A stretch of 32,170 nucleotides of DNA from CAIPVR01 sp049316905. GTDB lineage: Bacteria; Actinomycetota; Acidimicrobiia; Acidimicrobiales; Microtrichaceae. Positions 6,084 to 15,075 of the stretch are shown here, piece after piece; position 1 is the stretch's first letter; every line of letters begins with the position of its first letter. The notes under the pieces are model-generated. The model had not been told where the DNA came from, ran no database searches, and was given only the letters and a program-made list of their open reading frames with translations. Location: positions 1 through 32,170 of the forward strand of contig JBMOJH010000030.1 of the NCBI GenBank assembly GCA_049316905.1. Reading direction: 5' to 3'. The translations under genes were made by a program, and so were the position numbers.

Positions 6084-7328
6084 ATGCGGCTCGGCGAGAC
6101 CGCCAACGACGACGCCCGCGCCAACGGCAAGCCCCTCGACGGGGTGCGGATCCTGTCGCTCGAGCAGATGCAGGCCCTGCCGTTCGCGACCCAGCTGCTC
6201 GGACGGCTGGGCGCCGAGGTCGTGAAGGTCGAGTCGCCCAAGGGCGGCGACCTCGGCCGCGGGTCGCTGCCGGCCATGGACGATCCCGACGGCAACCGCG
6301 TGGGCGCCACCTTCCTGCGGAACAACTTGTCGAAGCGCAGCATCTCGGTGGACCTGAAGACCCCGGAGGGTCGGGACCTCGTGCTGCGCCTCGCCACGCG
6401 CTTCGACGTGGTGGCGGAGAACTTCAAGGCCGGCGCGGCGGGCCGCCTCGGCCTGGCGTACGAGGACGTGGCCGCGGTGGCGCCCGCGTGCATCTACCTG
6501 TCGGTGAGCGGCTTCGGGAACCTGGGCGACAGCCCGTACCGGGACTGGCCGGCGTTCGCCTCGGTCGTCGAGGGCATGTCGGGCATCTACGACTTCATGG
6601 CCCGCGACGGCCGACCGCCCACGGCGAACCCGGTGGGCGCGCTGGGCGACATCTCCGCCGGGCTCTTCGCCACGATCGGGGTCCTGGCGGCATTGCGTCA
6701 CCGTGACAGAACTGGACGGGGCCAGTACGTCGACATCGCGATGCTCGACGCCGTGATGGCGATGACCGACATCGTCACCAACTTCTGGAGTCTCGGCCTG
6801 CGTGGCGGCGACGTGGGCCCGGTGGTCCTCACCACCTTCCGGGCCGATGACGGGTGGTTCGTGCTCCAGGTGGTGCGGGAGCACCAGTTCGAGGCGCTGG
6901 TGGCCCTCATCGGCCGGCCCGAGTGGGCCACCGACGAGCGCTTCGCCACCCGTCAGGGCTGGGTGGACCACCTCGACAGCGACCTGCGCCCCGCGATCGA
7001 GGGCTGGGCCGCGGGCCGCACCAAGCGCGAGGCCTGCGACGCGCTCTCGGCGGCCGGCCTGGCGGCGGGCCCGTGCCTCACCGACGACGAGGTCGTCCAC
7101 GACCCGCACGTGGCCGCCCGCAACATGTTGGTGGAGATGCCCCGCGTGGACGGCGTGGAACAGCCCGTCCTCATCCCGGGCAACCCGGTCAAGCTGTCGG
7201 CGATGACGGAGGGCCCCGAGACCCGGGTGCCGTGGCTGGGCGAGCACACCGACGAGGTGCTCGGCGAGGAGCTGGGCCTCTCCCCCGCCGAACTCGCCGG
7301 GCTGCACGACCGCGGCGTCATCGCCTGA
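6084..7328 (+). CDS. CaiB/BaiF family (class III) CoA transferase
   Basis: The 414-residue protein matches the interlocked-dimer class III CoA transferases, which move CoA between a donor thioester and a carboxylic acid. Visible hallmarks are LDGVRILSLEQMQALPFATQLLGRLGAEVVKVE at the N-terminus, NNLSKRSISVDLKTPEGRD, the catalytic aspartate in GALGDISAG (Asp189), and TGRGQYVDIAMLDAVMAM. The C-terminal part (PWLGEHTDEVLGE) is also typical. The length is normal for the family. It is divergent from the LLM gene and convergent with the pyruvate-kinase-like gene. Together with the CoA ligase it suggests handling of CoA-activated acids; donor and acceptor are unknown. Confidence 0.93.
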   Translation: MRLGETANDDARANGKPLDGVRILSLEQMQALPFATQLLGRLGAEVVKVESPKGGDLGRGSLPAMDDPDGNRVGATFLRNNLSKRSISVDLKTPEGRDLVLRLATRFDVVAENFKAGAAGRLGLAYEDVAAVAPACIYLSVSGFGNLGDSPYRDWPAFASVVEGMSGIYDFMARDGRPPTANPVGALGDISAGLFATIGVLAALRHRDRTGRGQYVDIAMLDAVMAMTDIVTNFWSLGLRGGDVGPVVLTTFRADDGWFVLQVVREHQFEALVALIGRPEWATDERFATRQGWVDHLDSDLRPAIEGWAAGRTKREACDALSAAGLAAGPCLTDDEVVHDPHVAARNMLVEMPRVDGVEQPVLIPGNPVKLSAMTEGPETRVPWLGEHTDEVLGEELGLSPAELAGLHDRGVIA

Positions 7329-7347
7329 CCGCGCCCGGACGCCGACC

Positions 7348-7361
7348 GGTCGCCGACGACC
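7348..7361. terminator. Short hairpin between convergent genes
   Basis: GGTCG-CCGA-CGACC can form a 5-bp stem in the 34-base gap between the CoA transferase and the pyruvate-kinase-like gene. No T-tract follows. Weak evidence. Confidence 0.25.
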
Positions 7362-7362
7362 C

Positions 7363-9228
7363 TCAGTCCAGGTGTCGCAACACCGGGAGCAGGTCCTGCT
7401 TGCGGGCCACGTGGTCCTGCATCCTGGTCAGGATCCCCTCGAGGAGGGCCACCGCCTCGAGCAGGTGGGGCCCCTTGTTGAGCATGACGCAGTCGGCCCG
7501 CTCGGACTCCGCGGCGTCGGTGACCTCGGCCCTGGTCGGCGTGCCGGTGCGTGTCAGCCGTTCGAGCACCTGGGTGGCCCAGACCACGGGGACGTGGGCG
7601 GCGTCGCAGAACCACATCACGCGTCGCTGGTACTCGGCCAGACGCTCCCAGCCGACCTCGACGGCGAGGTCACCGCGGGCGATCATCACGCCGAGGGGGG
7701 CCGGGCCGGTCACCGCGGCCAGGACGTCGGCGAGGTGGTAGACCGCGGTGCGCGTCTCGATCTTGGCGACCAGGCCCAGGTCCGGGCGTCCGGCGCCGTC
7801 GATGGCGGCCCGCAACTCGATGAGGTCCTCGCCGCTGCTCACGAAGGAACAGCCGACCGCGTCGGCCACCTCGGCGGCGACGGTGAGCGCCCGCCGATCC
7901 TCCGCCGAGAGAACCGGGAGGCGGATGCGGGCATCGGGAAGGTTGAGGCCACGACCCTCGCGGACCTTGAACCCTCGGGGCGGGGTTCGCTCCACCCGCA
8001 CGAGCGCCCCTCCGGTCACCCTGCCCTGAACCACACCCTCCAGACGACCGTCGTCCATGACGACCCGATCCCCCGTCATCAGCAGATCGACGACCGTCGG
8101 CTCGGCGCACGGCACCACCGCCGGAGCCAGGACGTCGCCGCGCCCGTCCCTGACGGCCTCCCGCCCGATACCCCCCGGGGCGAGCACGAACCGGTCACCG
8201 ACCCGCAGGATCACGACCCCGGGCGCCGCCGCCGGCGGTCGCACCGAGGTGGCACCCGTCCGCTCGCTCCGGATCACGGCGCCCTCGGCGAACACGCACG
8301 AGCGATCCGACTCGACCAGGACCCGCCGGCCGTCACGGCCGACCACGACCAGTCGTCGCCGGCGGCCCGCAGGGTCGGTCAGGCGTAACGCATCTCCGAC
8401 CTGCAACAGGTCCGACCAACCCGGGTCCACCGTGACGAGCGGCGGGCCCGTACCGGAGCCACCGTCCGGGGCGCCCGCGATGTCGCCGGCCCCGATGAGC
8501 CAGCAACGGGCACGTTCGACGAGTTGCCCGCGGCCGTCACGGACAGTCCGGATGCGGATCACCGGCGCGCCGGACTCCATGGGCCCGACCCGCAGCTTCG
8601 GGCCCGCCAGGTCGAGCAGCACCGGGACCCGCCGACCGGCCCCGGCCGCCGCCGAGCGCACCCCGGCCGCCATGGACCGCCATGCCGCCGGATCGTCGTG
8701 GGCCGAGTTGATCCGGAACGAGTCCACTCCGGCCGCCACGAGCCGTCGGGTCAGCGACTGGTCGGACGCAGCCTCCGGGGGCAGCGTGACCATGATCGAG
8801 GTACTGCGGCCACCTGCCGGCGCCCCGAACAGCGCCTCCCGTGCGACCTCGACGCGGGCGCGGGCCCTGCGATGGGCCGCGACGTTCTCCGCGACGGGCA
8901 CGGGTGCCGCCGGATCGACCAGACGCCGCAGGATCCCGAGGACCGAGGCGAGGCCCTCCATCACGACCGGCTCGGTGCGTCCCAGCGACGACAATCCTGC
9001 TGCTGCCAGCCGGGCCTGCAGCGGTCGCAGATCGTGGTGCCGAAGGGCGAGGTACGCAGCGAGATTTTCCAGATCCACGGGGCGGGGACCGTCGCCGTAC
9101 CGCCGCCGCCAGTCGTCCACCTGCGCCTCGCCGTGACAGCGGACCTGCCGGTCGAGTTCCTCGAGGTCCACGAGAAGCCCCGCGAGGTCCTCCGGACCCC
9201 GCAGGTCGATCACCTGCTCGTCATGCAC
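7363..9228 (-). CDS. Atypical pyruvate kinase-like protein without the C-terminal domain
   Basis: From GTG 9228 this is 621 residues. The catalytic barrel of pyruvate kinase is recognisable: RINSAHD (Arg172, Asn174, His177), LLDLAGPKLRVG (Asp206), EGRGLNLPD, SFVSSGEDL, KIET (Lys489, Glu491), IARGDLAVEVG (Asp520), ATQVLE (Thr552) and PTRAEVTDAA. It departs from the usual enzyme in three ways. There is about 130-150 residues of extra N-terminal sequence. The segment between the DLAGPK and NLPD motifs is enlarged. The chain stops soon after VMLNKGPH, so the allosteric C-domain is missing. The potassium/phosphate motif is also altered (AHD for SHG). The key lysine, acids and threonine remain, so phosphoryl transfer is plausible, but substrate and direction are open. 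TTG 9276 is an alternative start. GATGAT ends 6 bases before GTG 9228, which favours that codon. Confidence 0.8.
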   Translation of the reverse strand: MHDEQVIDLRGPEDLAGLLVDLEELDRQVRCHGEAQVDDWRRRYGDGPRPVDLENLAAYLALRHHDLRPLQARLAAAGLSSLGRTEPVVMEGLASVLGILRRLVDPAAPVPVAENVAAHRRARARVEVAREALFGAPAGGRSTSIMVTLPPEAASDQSLTRRLVAAGVDSFRINSAHDDPAAWRSMAAGVRSAAAGAGRRVPVLLDLAGPKLRVGPMESGAPVIRIRTVRDGRGQLVERARCWLIGAGDIAGAPDGGSGTGPPLVTVDPGWSDLLQVGDALRLTDPAGRRRRLVVVGRDGRRVLVESDRSCVFAEGAVIRSERTGATSVRPPAAAPGVVILRVGDRFVLAPGGIGREAVRDGRGDVLAPAVVPCAEPTVVDLLMTGDRVVMDDGRLEGVVQGRVTGGALVRVERTPPRGFKVREGRGLNLPDARIRLPVLSAEDRRALTVAAEVADAVGCSFVSSGEDLIELRAAIDGAGRPDLGLVAKIETRTAVYHLADVLAAVTGPAPLGVMIARGDLAVEVGWERLAEYQRRVMWFCDAAHVPVVWATQVLERLTRTGTPTRAEVTDAAESERADCVMLNKGPHLLEAVALLEGILTRMQDHVARKQDLLPVLRHLD

Positions 9229-9305
9229 CTGCGGATCATCGTCTCCGCAAGTAGCGGCGAGGTGAACGCCCGCCAAAGGCTCATCGTGTCAGGGTCACGG
9301 CCCCG

Positions 9306-10078
<773 letters not shown>

Positions 10079-10082
<4 letters not shown>

Positions 10083-10882
10083 CGCCGGTCCGCCTTCGTG
10101 CGCTTCTCCACGTACTGGGCCAGGAACGTGAGCGGCACCGTGATCGCCAGGTAGCAGACGGCCGCCGCGATCAGCGGCGTGTAGTTGCCCAGCGAATTCG
10201 AGATCGTGCGGCCCCAGGTGGTGAGCTCGCGCTGGCCGATGGCCACCCCGAGCACGGCGAGCAGCGAGGTGTCCTTGAGCAGGAGCACCAGCTCGTTCGT
10301 GAGCGGCGGGAGGATCACCCGGAACGCCTGGGGCAGCACGATCGAGCGCGTGGTCTGCCACGACGTCATCCCCAGCGACCGGGCCGCCTCCACCTGCCCG
10401 CGGGGCACCGCCTCGATCCCGGCCCGGATGGTCTCGGCGAGGTACGCGCCCGCCACGAGCGCGAGGGCCAGGCAGCCGGCACCCCAGGGCTCCGACAGGA
10501 AGCCCGGCAGGTTCTCCCCGCCGAAGGCGATCGGCAGGCCGAAGCCCACGATCAGGATCGTGAGCAGCGCCGGCAGGGCCCGGAAGACCTCGATGTAGAG
10601 CCGGGCGATGATCTTCGCCGGCGGCACCGAGGACTGGCGCATGAGCGCCACCACGAGGCCCACCACGAGACCGCCCGTGTAGCCGATCGAGGTGTAGACG
10701 ATCGTGTTCCGCGCGGCCTCCAGGACGATGTCCGGGAACTGCGCGGTGAAGTCCTCCCACTTGAAGAAGCGGTCCGCCAGGTCGCCCCAGCGCACGGTGA
10801 ACGCAAGGGCGACCGCCAGCACCCCGAGGCCCAGCAGGAACCCGAGCCACTGCAGGAGCAGGCTGCGCTGGTGGCGCGTCAC
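10079..10882 (-). CDS. Polar amino-acid ABC transporter permease
   Basis: The 267-residue membrane protein is a HisM/GlnP-type permease. It has an N-terminal hydrophobic helix (residues about 10-28), then NTIVYTSIGYTGGLVVGLVVALM, IEVFRALPALLTILIVGFGLP and the cytoplasmic EAA loop VEAARSLGMTSWQTTRSIVLPQAF that docks on the ATPase. Further segments lie in LLKDTSLLAVLGVAIG and AAAVCYLAITVPLTFLA. GTG 10882 gives a normal family length and no closer start precedes the first helix. It follows the binding protein after a gap holding a strong hairpin. Confidence 0.93.
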
Positions 10883-10925
10883 CCGCCACCCCCGCCGGAG
10901 ACGGGACCGTCGCGACCCCGGCGGC

Positions 10926-10942
10926 GCGCCCCGTGGGCGCGA
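10926..10942 (-). terminator. Intra-operon hairpin after the binding-protein gene
   Basis: CGCGCCC-CGT-GGGCGCG is a perfect 7-bp GC stem with a 3-base loop, in the 113-base gap between the binding-protein stop and the permease start. Such hairpins often act as partial terminators or 3' stabilisers that let the binding protein be made in excess. There is no T-tract. Confidence 0.5.
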
Positions 10943-10995
10943 CCGCCGGTCGGGTCGTGCATCGCGAGCTCAGCCCCCTCGACCCGGCGTCCCGA

Positions 10996-11844
10996 TCAGG
11001 GCTTGGCCGTGGTGGTCGTCGACGACTCCGTCGGCGGCTTCTCGCCGAAGTACTTCTCGTACAGCTGGGAGTAGGTGCCGTCGGCCTTGGCCTCCGACAG
11101 GCCCTTGTCGAGCAGCTCGAGCGTGGCGGCCCCGTCCTTCTTGGGGGTGGCCATGCCGTACTTCTCGTCGGTGGGGATCCGGGCGGTGACCTTCACGTTG
11201 TCGTTCTTGGTCGCCCGGTAGGCGTTGATCGGGTAGTCCTGGATCACGGCGTCGATGGTTCCGGCCTCGAGCGCCGCGAACAGGTCGGCGGCACCGGGAA
11301 GGGCGGTGATCGTGGCGCCGGCGGGGGTGTTCGACTTCACGAACTCCTCACCGGTGGTGCCGGACTGGACGCCGATCTTCTTGCCGGCGAGCGAGTCGAG
11401 CGACGTGAACTTCGAGGCGTTCGACTTCAGCACCAGGATCGACTGGTCCGAGTCGAAGTACGGCTCGGTGAAGTTCATGTTGCCCTTCCGCTCGTCGGTG
11501 ATCGTCACCGACGACACCACGGCGTCGCAGGTGCCGGCGTCCATGGCGGCGAAGATGCCGTCGAACGGGGTGACCTTCACCTCGAGCGTCGTGTCGGCCT
11601 TGTCGGCGATGGCCTGCACGAGGTCGATGTCGAAGCCGGTGTAGCCGCTCGGCGTCTTCTCGGCGGTGGCCTCGAACTCCATCGGCTCGTAGGGGATGTC
11701 CGAGCAGATGACGAGCTTCCCGCCCGATGCGGAACCCGCCTCGGTGGTCGTGGACTTCGAATCCGAGTCGGAGTCCCCGCACGCGGCGAGGCACAGGGCC
11801 GAAGCCAGCACGAGTGCGGGTACGGCGAGGAGACGACGGGACAT
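10996..11844 (-). CDS. Amino-acid ABC transporter substrate-binding lipoprotein
   Basis: The 282-residue precursor has a lipoprotein signal peptide with lipobox LAAC (Cys22), a Ser/Asp/Thr linker, then a family 3 solute-binding domain. Typical wording includes KLVICSDIPYEPMEF, SGYTGFDIDLVQAIADK, VTPFDGIFAAMDAGTCDAVVSSVTITDERKGNMNFTEPYF and KKIGVQSGTTGEEF. It would bind a polar amino acid outside the membrane and deliver it to the permease. The tail is Ser/Thr-rich. ATG 11844 has GAAAGG upstream. A -10-like TACGAT lies 33 bases before the start. The gene heads the operon and is divergent from the Ada-type gene. Confidence 0.94.
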   Translation of the reverse strand: MSRRLLAVPALVLASALCLAACGDSDSDSKSTTTEAGSASGGKLVICSDIPYEPMEFEATAEKTPSGYTGFDIDLVQAIADKADTTLEVKVTPFDGIFAAMDAGTCDAVVSSVTITDERKGNMNFTEPYFDSDQSILVLKSNASKFTSLDSLAGKKIGVQSGTTGEEFVKSNTPAGATITALPGAADLFAALEAGTIDAVIQDYPINAYRATKNDNVKVTARIPTDEKYGMATPKKDGAATLELLDKGLSEAKADGTYSQLYEKYFGEKPPTESSTTTTAKP

Positions 11845-11876
11845 GGGAGCGCCTTTCACGAGCGGTCGAAGCGCGC

Positions 11877-11882
11877 ATCGTA
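11877..11882 (-). promoter_or_regulatory. -10 hexamer TACGAT of the amino-acid transporter operon
   Basis: On the reverse strand TACGAT would start transcription near 11870, giving a leader of about 26 bases that contains the GAAAGG ribosome site of the binding-protein gene. Confidence 0.4.
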
Positions 11883-12002
11883 GGTCCGGATCGGCGGTGC
11901 GCAGGGGATCCGTCATCGTGCGTTCACACGACGGCCACCGGCGTACGGACCGCCGCAAGGATCGGGAGGCCCTCCCCGCCGGGCTCACGTACCGTGCCGG
12001 AG

Positions 12003-12929
12003 GTGCCCGCCCCCCACGCCCCCTCCCGCACCCGCAGCGCCGGACCGGCCGCTCCGGTGCTCGTCGCCGAGGCCGCGGCCCTGCTCGACGGTGACGACCC
12101 GCCGACCACCCTCGCGGACCTTGGTCGGCGCCTGGACCGCAGCCCGTGGCACGTCCAGCGGACGTTCCGGACCGCCACCGGCCTGACGCCACGCCAGTAC
12201 CTCGACGCCCGACGGCTCGGCACCGCCCGCGGCCGCCTCCTGGCCGGCGAGACCGTCCTCGACGCGGCGTTCGCCGCCGGCTTCGGCTCCGCCCGGGCCT
12301 TCTACGAGAAGGCGCCCGCGCTGGCACTGCCGCCGGCCGACCTGCGCCGGGGCGCCGAGGGGCACCTGTTGCGCTCCACGGCGTTCGTCACTCCGGTGGG
12401 CCGGGCCCTCCTGGTGGTCTCGAGCCGGGGGGTGGTGGCGCTGCGCCTCGGCGACGACGACCGGGCCCTCGCCGCCGAGGTGGCCGCCGACCTGCCGGGC
12501 GCGGTGGTCGAGCCCGACCCCGACGCCCTCGCGGAGCTGGCCGAGGCCGTCCTCGCCTGGTTCGACGGCGCGGACGCCGTGCAGGACGTGCCGCTCGACG
12601 TGCGCGCCACCGCCTTCCAGCTGCGGGTGCTCGAGGAGCTCCGCCGTATCCCCCGCGGTGAGACGCGCACCTACACGGAGGTGGCCGTGGCGATCGGGGC
12701 GCCCCGCTCCGTGCGGGCCGTCGCCCGCGCGTGTGCCACCAACTCGGTGGGCCTTGCGGTGCCGTGCCACCGGGTGGTGCGGGCGGACGGCGGCCTCGCC
12801 GGCTACCGCTGGGGCATCGACCGGAAGGCCGCGCTCCTCGACCTGGAGGCCGGATTCCCCGATCCCGGGGCCGGGACGGGTGGTGACCGCACGATCGGCG
12901 CCGGGGCCGGGACCGACGCGAACCCTTGA
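12003..12929 (+). CDS. Ada-like protein: AraC-type HTH plus O6-methylguanine-DNA methyltransferase
   Basis: The 308-residue protein has an AraC-type DNA-binding domain at about residues 15-100 (LADLGRRLDRSPWHVQRTFRTATGLTPRQYLDARRL, then AAFAAGFGSARAFYEKAP). An alkyltransferase domain follows with FQLRVLEELRRIPRGETRTYTEVA and the active-site motif PCHRVV, in which Cys255 accepts the alkyl group from O6-alkylguanine. It aligns, from memory, with E. coli Ada from about residue 85 onward. The N-terminal Ada zinc domain, whose cysteine senses methylphosphotriesters, is absent. DNA repair is well supported. How or whether it activates transcription is open. GTG 12003 follows TACCGT (11990-11995) by 7 bases. 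GTG 11994 is also in frame. Confidence 0.88.
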   Translation: MPAPHAPSRTRSAGPAAPVLVAEAAALLDGDDPPTTLADLGRRLDRSPWHVQRTFRTATGLTPRQYLDARRLGTARGRLLAGETVLDAAFAAGFGSARAFYEKAPALALPPADLRRGAEGHLLRSTAFVTPVGRALLVVSSRGVVALRLGDDDRALAAEVAADLPGAVVEPDPDALAELAEAVLAWFDGADAVQDVPLDVRATAFQLRVLEELRRIPRGETRTYTEVAVAIGAPRSVRAVARACATNSVGLAVPCHRVVRADGGLAGYRWGIDRKAALLDLEAGFPDPGAGTGGDRTIGAGAGTDANP

Positions 12930-13005
12930 CCCCGCGGCCCGCCGGTCGATGGGATCCGGTCGGCCCGTCGCGCCGGCACGCCCGCGCACCCTCCGGGAGA
13001 CCCAG

Positions 13006-14847
13006 ATGCGTCGCCGCCCCCTGACCCTCGCCCTGCTCCTCACGGTGGCGACCCTCGCGGTCGCGGCCCCGGCCTGCGGCGGCACGAAGAAGCCCCCGCC
13101 CATGGTGCAGGCGCCGTGCGCGGGGCCCGGTGAGCTGCCCGCCGGCACCACCGCCGCGGACCCGGCCGACGGCACGGCCAGCACCACCGCGCCCACCACC
13201 ACGACCACGCCCGCCGCGGGATCCGCAGGCGCCCCCGCCCCCCGGGGCACCGGGCCCGGTGACCTCGTCGGGCTCACCGAGCTCCGCCCCACCGGCGACC
13301 AGGCCGACGGGTTCCCGACCGGCGCCCGCATGTGGCGGATGCTCTACGTGTCGAGCGGCGTGGACGAGAAGGACCTGCGCCTGGTGTGCGGCACGGTGAC
13401 CGTGCCCGAGGGCGGTCCGAGGGAGTTCGGCGGCTCCGGGCGGATCTACGCCTGGGCCCACGGCACGCAGGGCCTCGAGCAGCAGTGCCTGCCGTCGAGC
13501 GATCCGGCCACCGGGATCTGGGGGCCGATGTCCGCCGGCATCCAGACCATCTCGTGGGGCGCGCTGCTGGGCAAGCACCAGGGCGAGCCGTCCGGCGGCC
13601 TCCTTCAGGGCGCCGTGGACCGCGGCTGGATGGTGGCCACCTCCGACTACCAGCCCGGCGACACCTACATCATCGGCCGCGTGGCCGGCGCGAACGTGCT
13701 CGACGCGGCCCGCGCCGCGACCCAGCTGGCGTCGCGGACCTACACGACGGCCGCACCCGACCGCTACGACATGGTGATCAACGGCCACTCCCAGGGCGGT
13801 CACGCCTCGCTGTGGGCGGGCCAGCTGGCCGAGCCCTACCTGGCCGGCACCTCACCGGTTCGGCCCACCGCACCGATCCGCCTGGTCGGTGTGGCGGCCA
13901 TGGCCCCGGCCAGCAACTTCATCGCCCAGCCCGACCTCCAGCCGGGCCTCGCCCTCGGCGACGGGCTGGCCGACCGTGAGATGCACCAGAGTGAGGAGAT
14001 CATCCCCGGCGTGGCCATACCCGGCCTCGAGGTGCAGGTCGGCCCGGTGCTCCTCAGCTACATCTTCGGCTCGTGGAGCCGGTACGCCGCCGGCGGCTCG
14101 CCGTCGCCGGGCGCCCGGTTCCCGTCCTACCCGGCCGGCGATCGCGACCTGCGGCTCGGGGCGGTCACCACCGCCGAGGGCCGTTCCACCGTGAACTCGA
14201 TCATGGGCCTCTGCCTCGGCGGCTCCGACGCGACCGAGGTGAAGCAGCTCACCGACCCCTACCGCGACGCGGCCACCAACAAGATGCTCGTCCCCGCGCT
14301 GTGGAACCTGCCCGCCGACTACGAGGCGGGCCAGTACTTCCGGGGCGGCGTGGACCGGGCCTGCGCCACCGGCGACGTGGCCGGGCTCACCGACTGGTGC
14401 CGTTGGATCCGCTGGAACCTGCCCGGACCGGTGGCCGACAACCCGTACCCGAAGTGGCCCCAGCGCGGCGGCCGGCCCGTCCCGATGCTGCTGGCCCAGG
14501 GAACGGCCGACACGATCATCCACTGCGTGGCCCCCGACGGGCTGGCCGACGACGAGGTGCCGGGCGCGTCGGACTGCATGACCACCGCGCTGTACGACGC
14601 CCTGCACGACACGGCGTACTGCCCGAAGGGCGAGAACCGGGCCAGCCTCACCTACCTGACCTTCCGGGCGCAGACGCTCGTGAGCCCCGCCACCCACCTG
14701 TCGCTGCCGGGCCAGCTCTCGGCCCGTTCGCTCGGGAAGAGCGCGGAGGACCTGAGCTTCACCGGTTCACCACTCGAGCAGTGGGTGCAGTCGGCGTTCG
14801 ACGGCACGCTGCGGTCGGGATGCGAGGCCCGGGTCCTCAACCCCTGA
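13006..14847 (+). CDS. Secretory lipase-like alpha/beta hydrolase lipoprotein
   Basis: The 613-residue protein has a signal peptide ending in a lipobox-like APAC near residue 25 and a Thr/Pro/Ala-rich linker (about 45-85). A large alpha/beta hydrolase domain follows. The nucleophile elbow is NGHSQGGH with Ser262, the likely acid is Asp502 in AQGTADTII, and the likely base is His564 in ATHLSL. Segments such as VCGTVTVPEG, IYAWAHGTQGLEQQC and DYQPGD resemble the secretory lipase (LIP) family, which hydrolyses extracellular esters and triglycerides. Several cysteine pairs may form disulfides. ATG 13006 has GGGAG upstream. The gene starts 76 bases after the Ada-like gene in the same direction, but no functional link is evident. 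Confidence 0.85.
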   Translation: MRRRPLTLALLLTVATLAVAAPACGGTKKPPPMVQAPCAGPGELPAGTTAADPADGTASTTAPTTTTTPAAGSAGAPAPRGTGPGDLVGLTELRPTGDQADGFPTGARMWRMLYVSSGVDEKDLRLVCGTVTVPEGGPREFGGSGRIYAWAHGTQGLEQQCLPSSDPATGIWGPMSAGIQTISWGALLGKHQGEPSGGLLQGAVDRGWMVATSDYQPGDTYIIGRVAGANVLDAARAATQLASRTYTTAAPDRYDMVINGHSQGGHASLWAGQLAEPYLAGTSPVRPTAPIRLVGVAAMAPASNFIAQPDLQPGLALGDGLADREMHQSEEIIPGVAIPGLEVQVGPVLLSYIFGSWSRYAAGGSPSPGARFPSYPAGDRDLRLGAVTTAEGRSTVNSIMGLCLGGSDATEVKQLTDPYRDAATNKMLVPALWNLPADYEAGQYFRGGVDRACATGDVAGLTDWCRWIRWNLPGPVADNPYPKWPQRGGRPVPMLLAQGTADTIIHCVAPDGLADDEVPGASDCMTTALYDALHDTAYCPKGENRASLTYLTFRAQTLVSPATHLSLPGQLSARSLGKSAEDLSFTGSPLEQWVQSAFDGTLRSGCEARVLNP

Positions 14848-14852
14848 CACCG

Positions 14853-14868
14853 GGCGCGCGGCGGCGCC
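14853..14868. terminator. Short GC hairpin between convergent genes
   Basis: GGCGC-GCGGCG-GCGCC forms a 5-bp stem in the 33-base gap between the lipase-like gene and the ferredoxin gene. There is no T-tract, so the call is tentative. Confidence 0.25.
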
Positions 14869-14880
14869 GACTCCCGTGCG

Positions 14881-15075
14881 TCAGGACTCGAGCGTGATCG
14901 CGAACTCGGGGCAGTTGTCCGCGGCCAGCTCGGCCTTGTCGAGCAGCTCGCTCGGCACATCGCCCTCCACGAGCAGCACCGCATAGCCCTCGTCATCCAC
15001 GTCGAACAGCTCCGGCGCCAGCAGGTGGCACCGGTTGTGGCCCACGCACTTCTCGCGGTCGAACAGGATCCTCAT
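14881..15075 (-). CDS. P450-associated small ferredoxin
   Basis: The 64-residue protein is a small ferredoxin of the type that carries electrons to bacterial cytochromes P450. The cluster motif is C-VGHNR-C near residues 10-16 and a later C-P (NCPE). The position that holds the second cysteine of a four-iron cluster is histidine, as in many P450-partner ferredoxins with [3Fe-4S] clusters. The ATG overlaps the P450 stop by one base (TGATG) and has GGGGAG just upstream, so it is translated from the same message. No ferredoxin reductase gene lies in the window. Confidence 0.92.
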   Translation of the reverse strand: MRILFDREKCVGHNRCHLLAPELFDVDDEGYAVLLVEGDVPSELLDKAELAADNCPEFAITLES

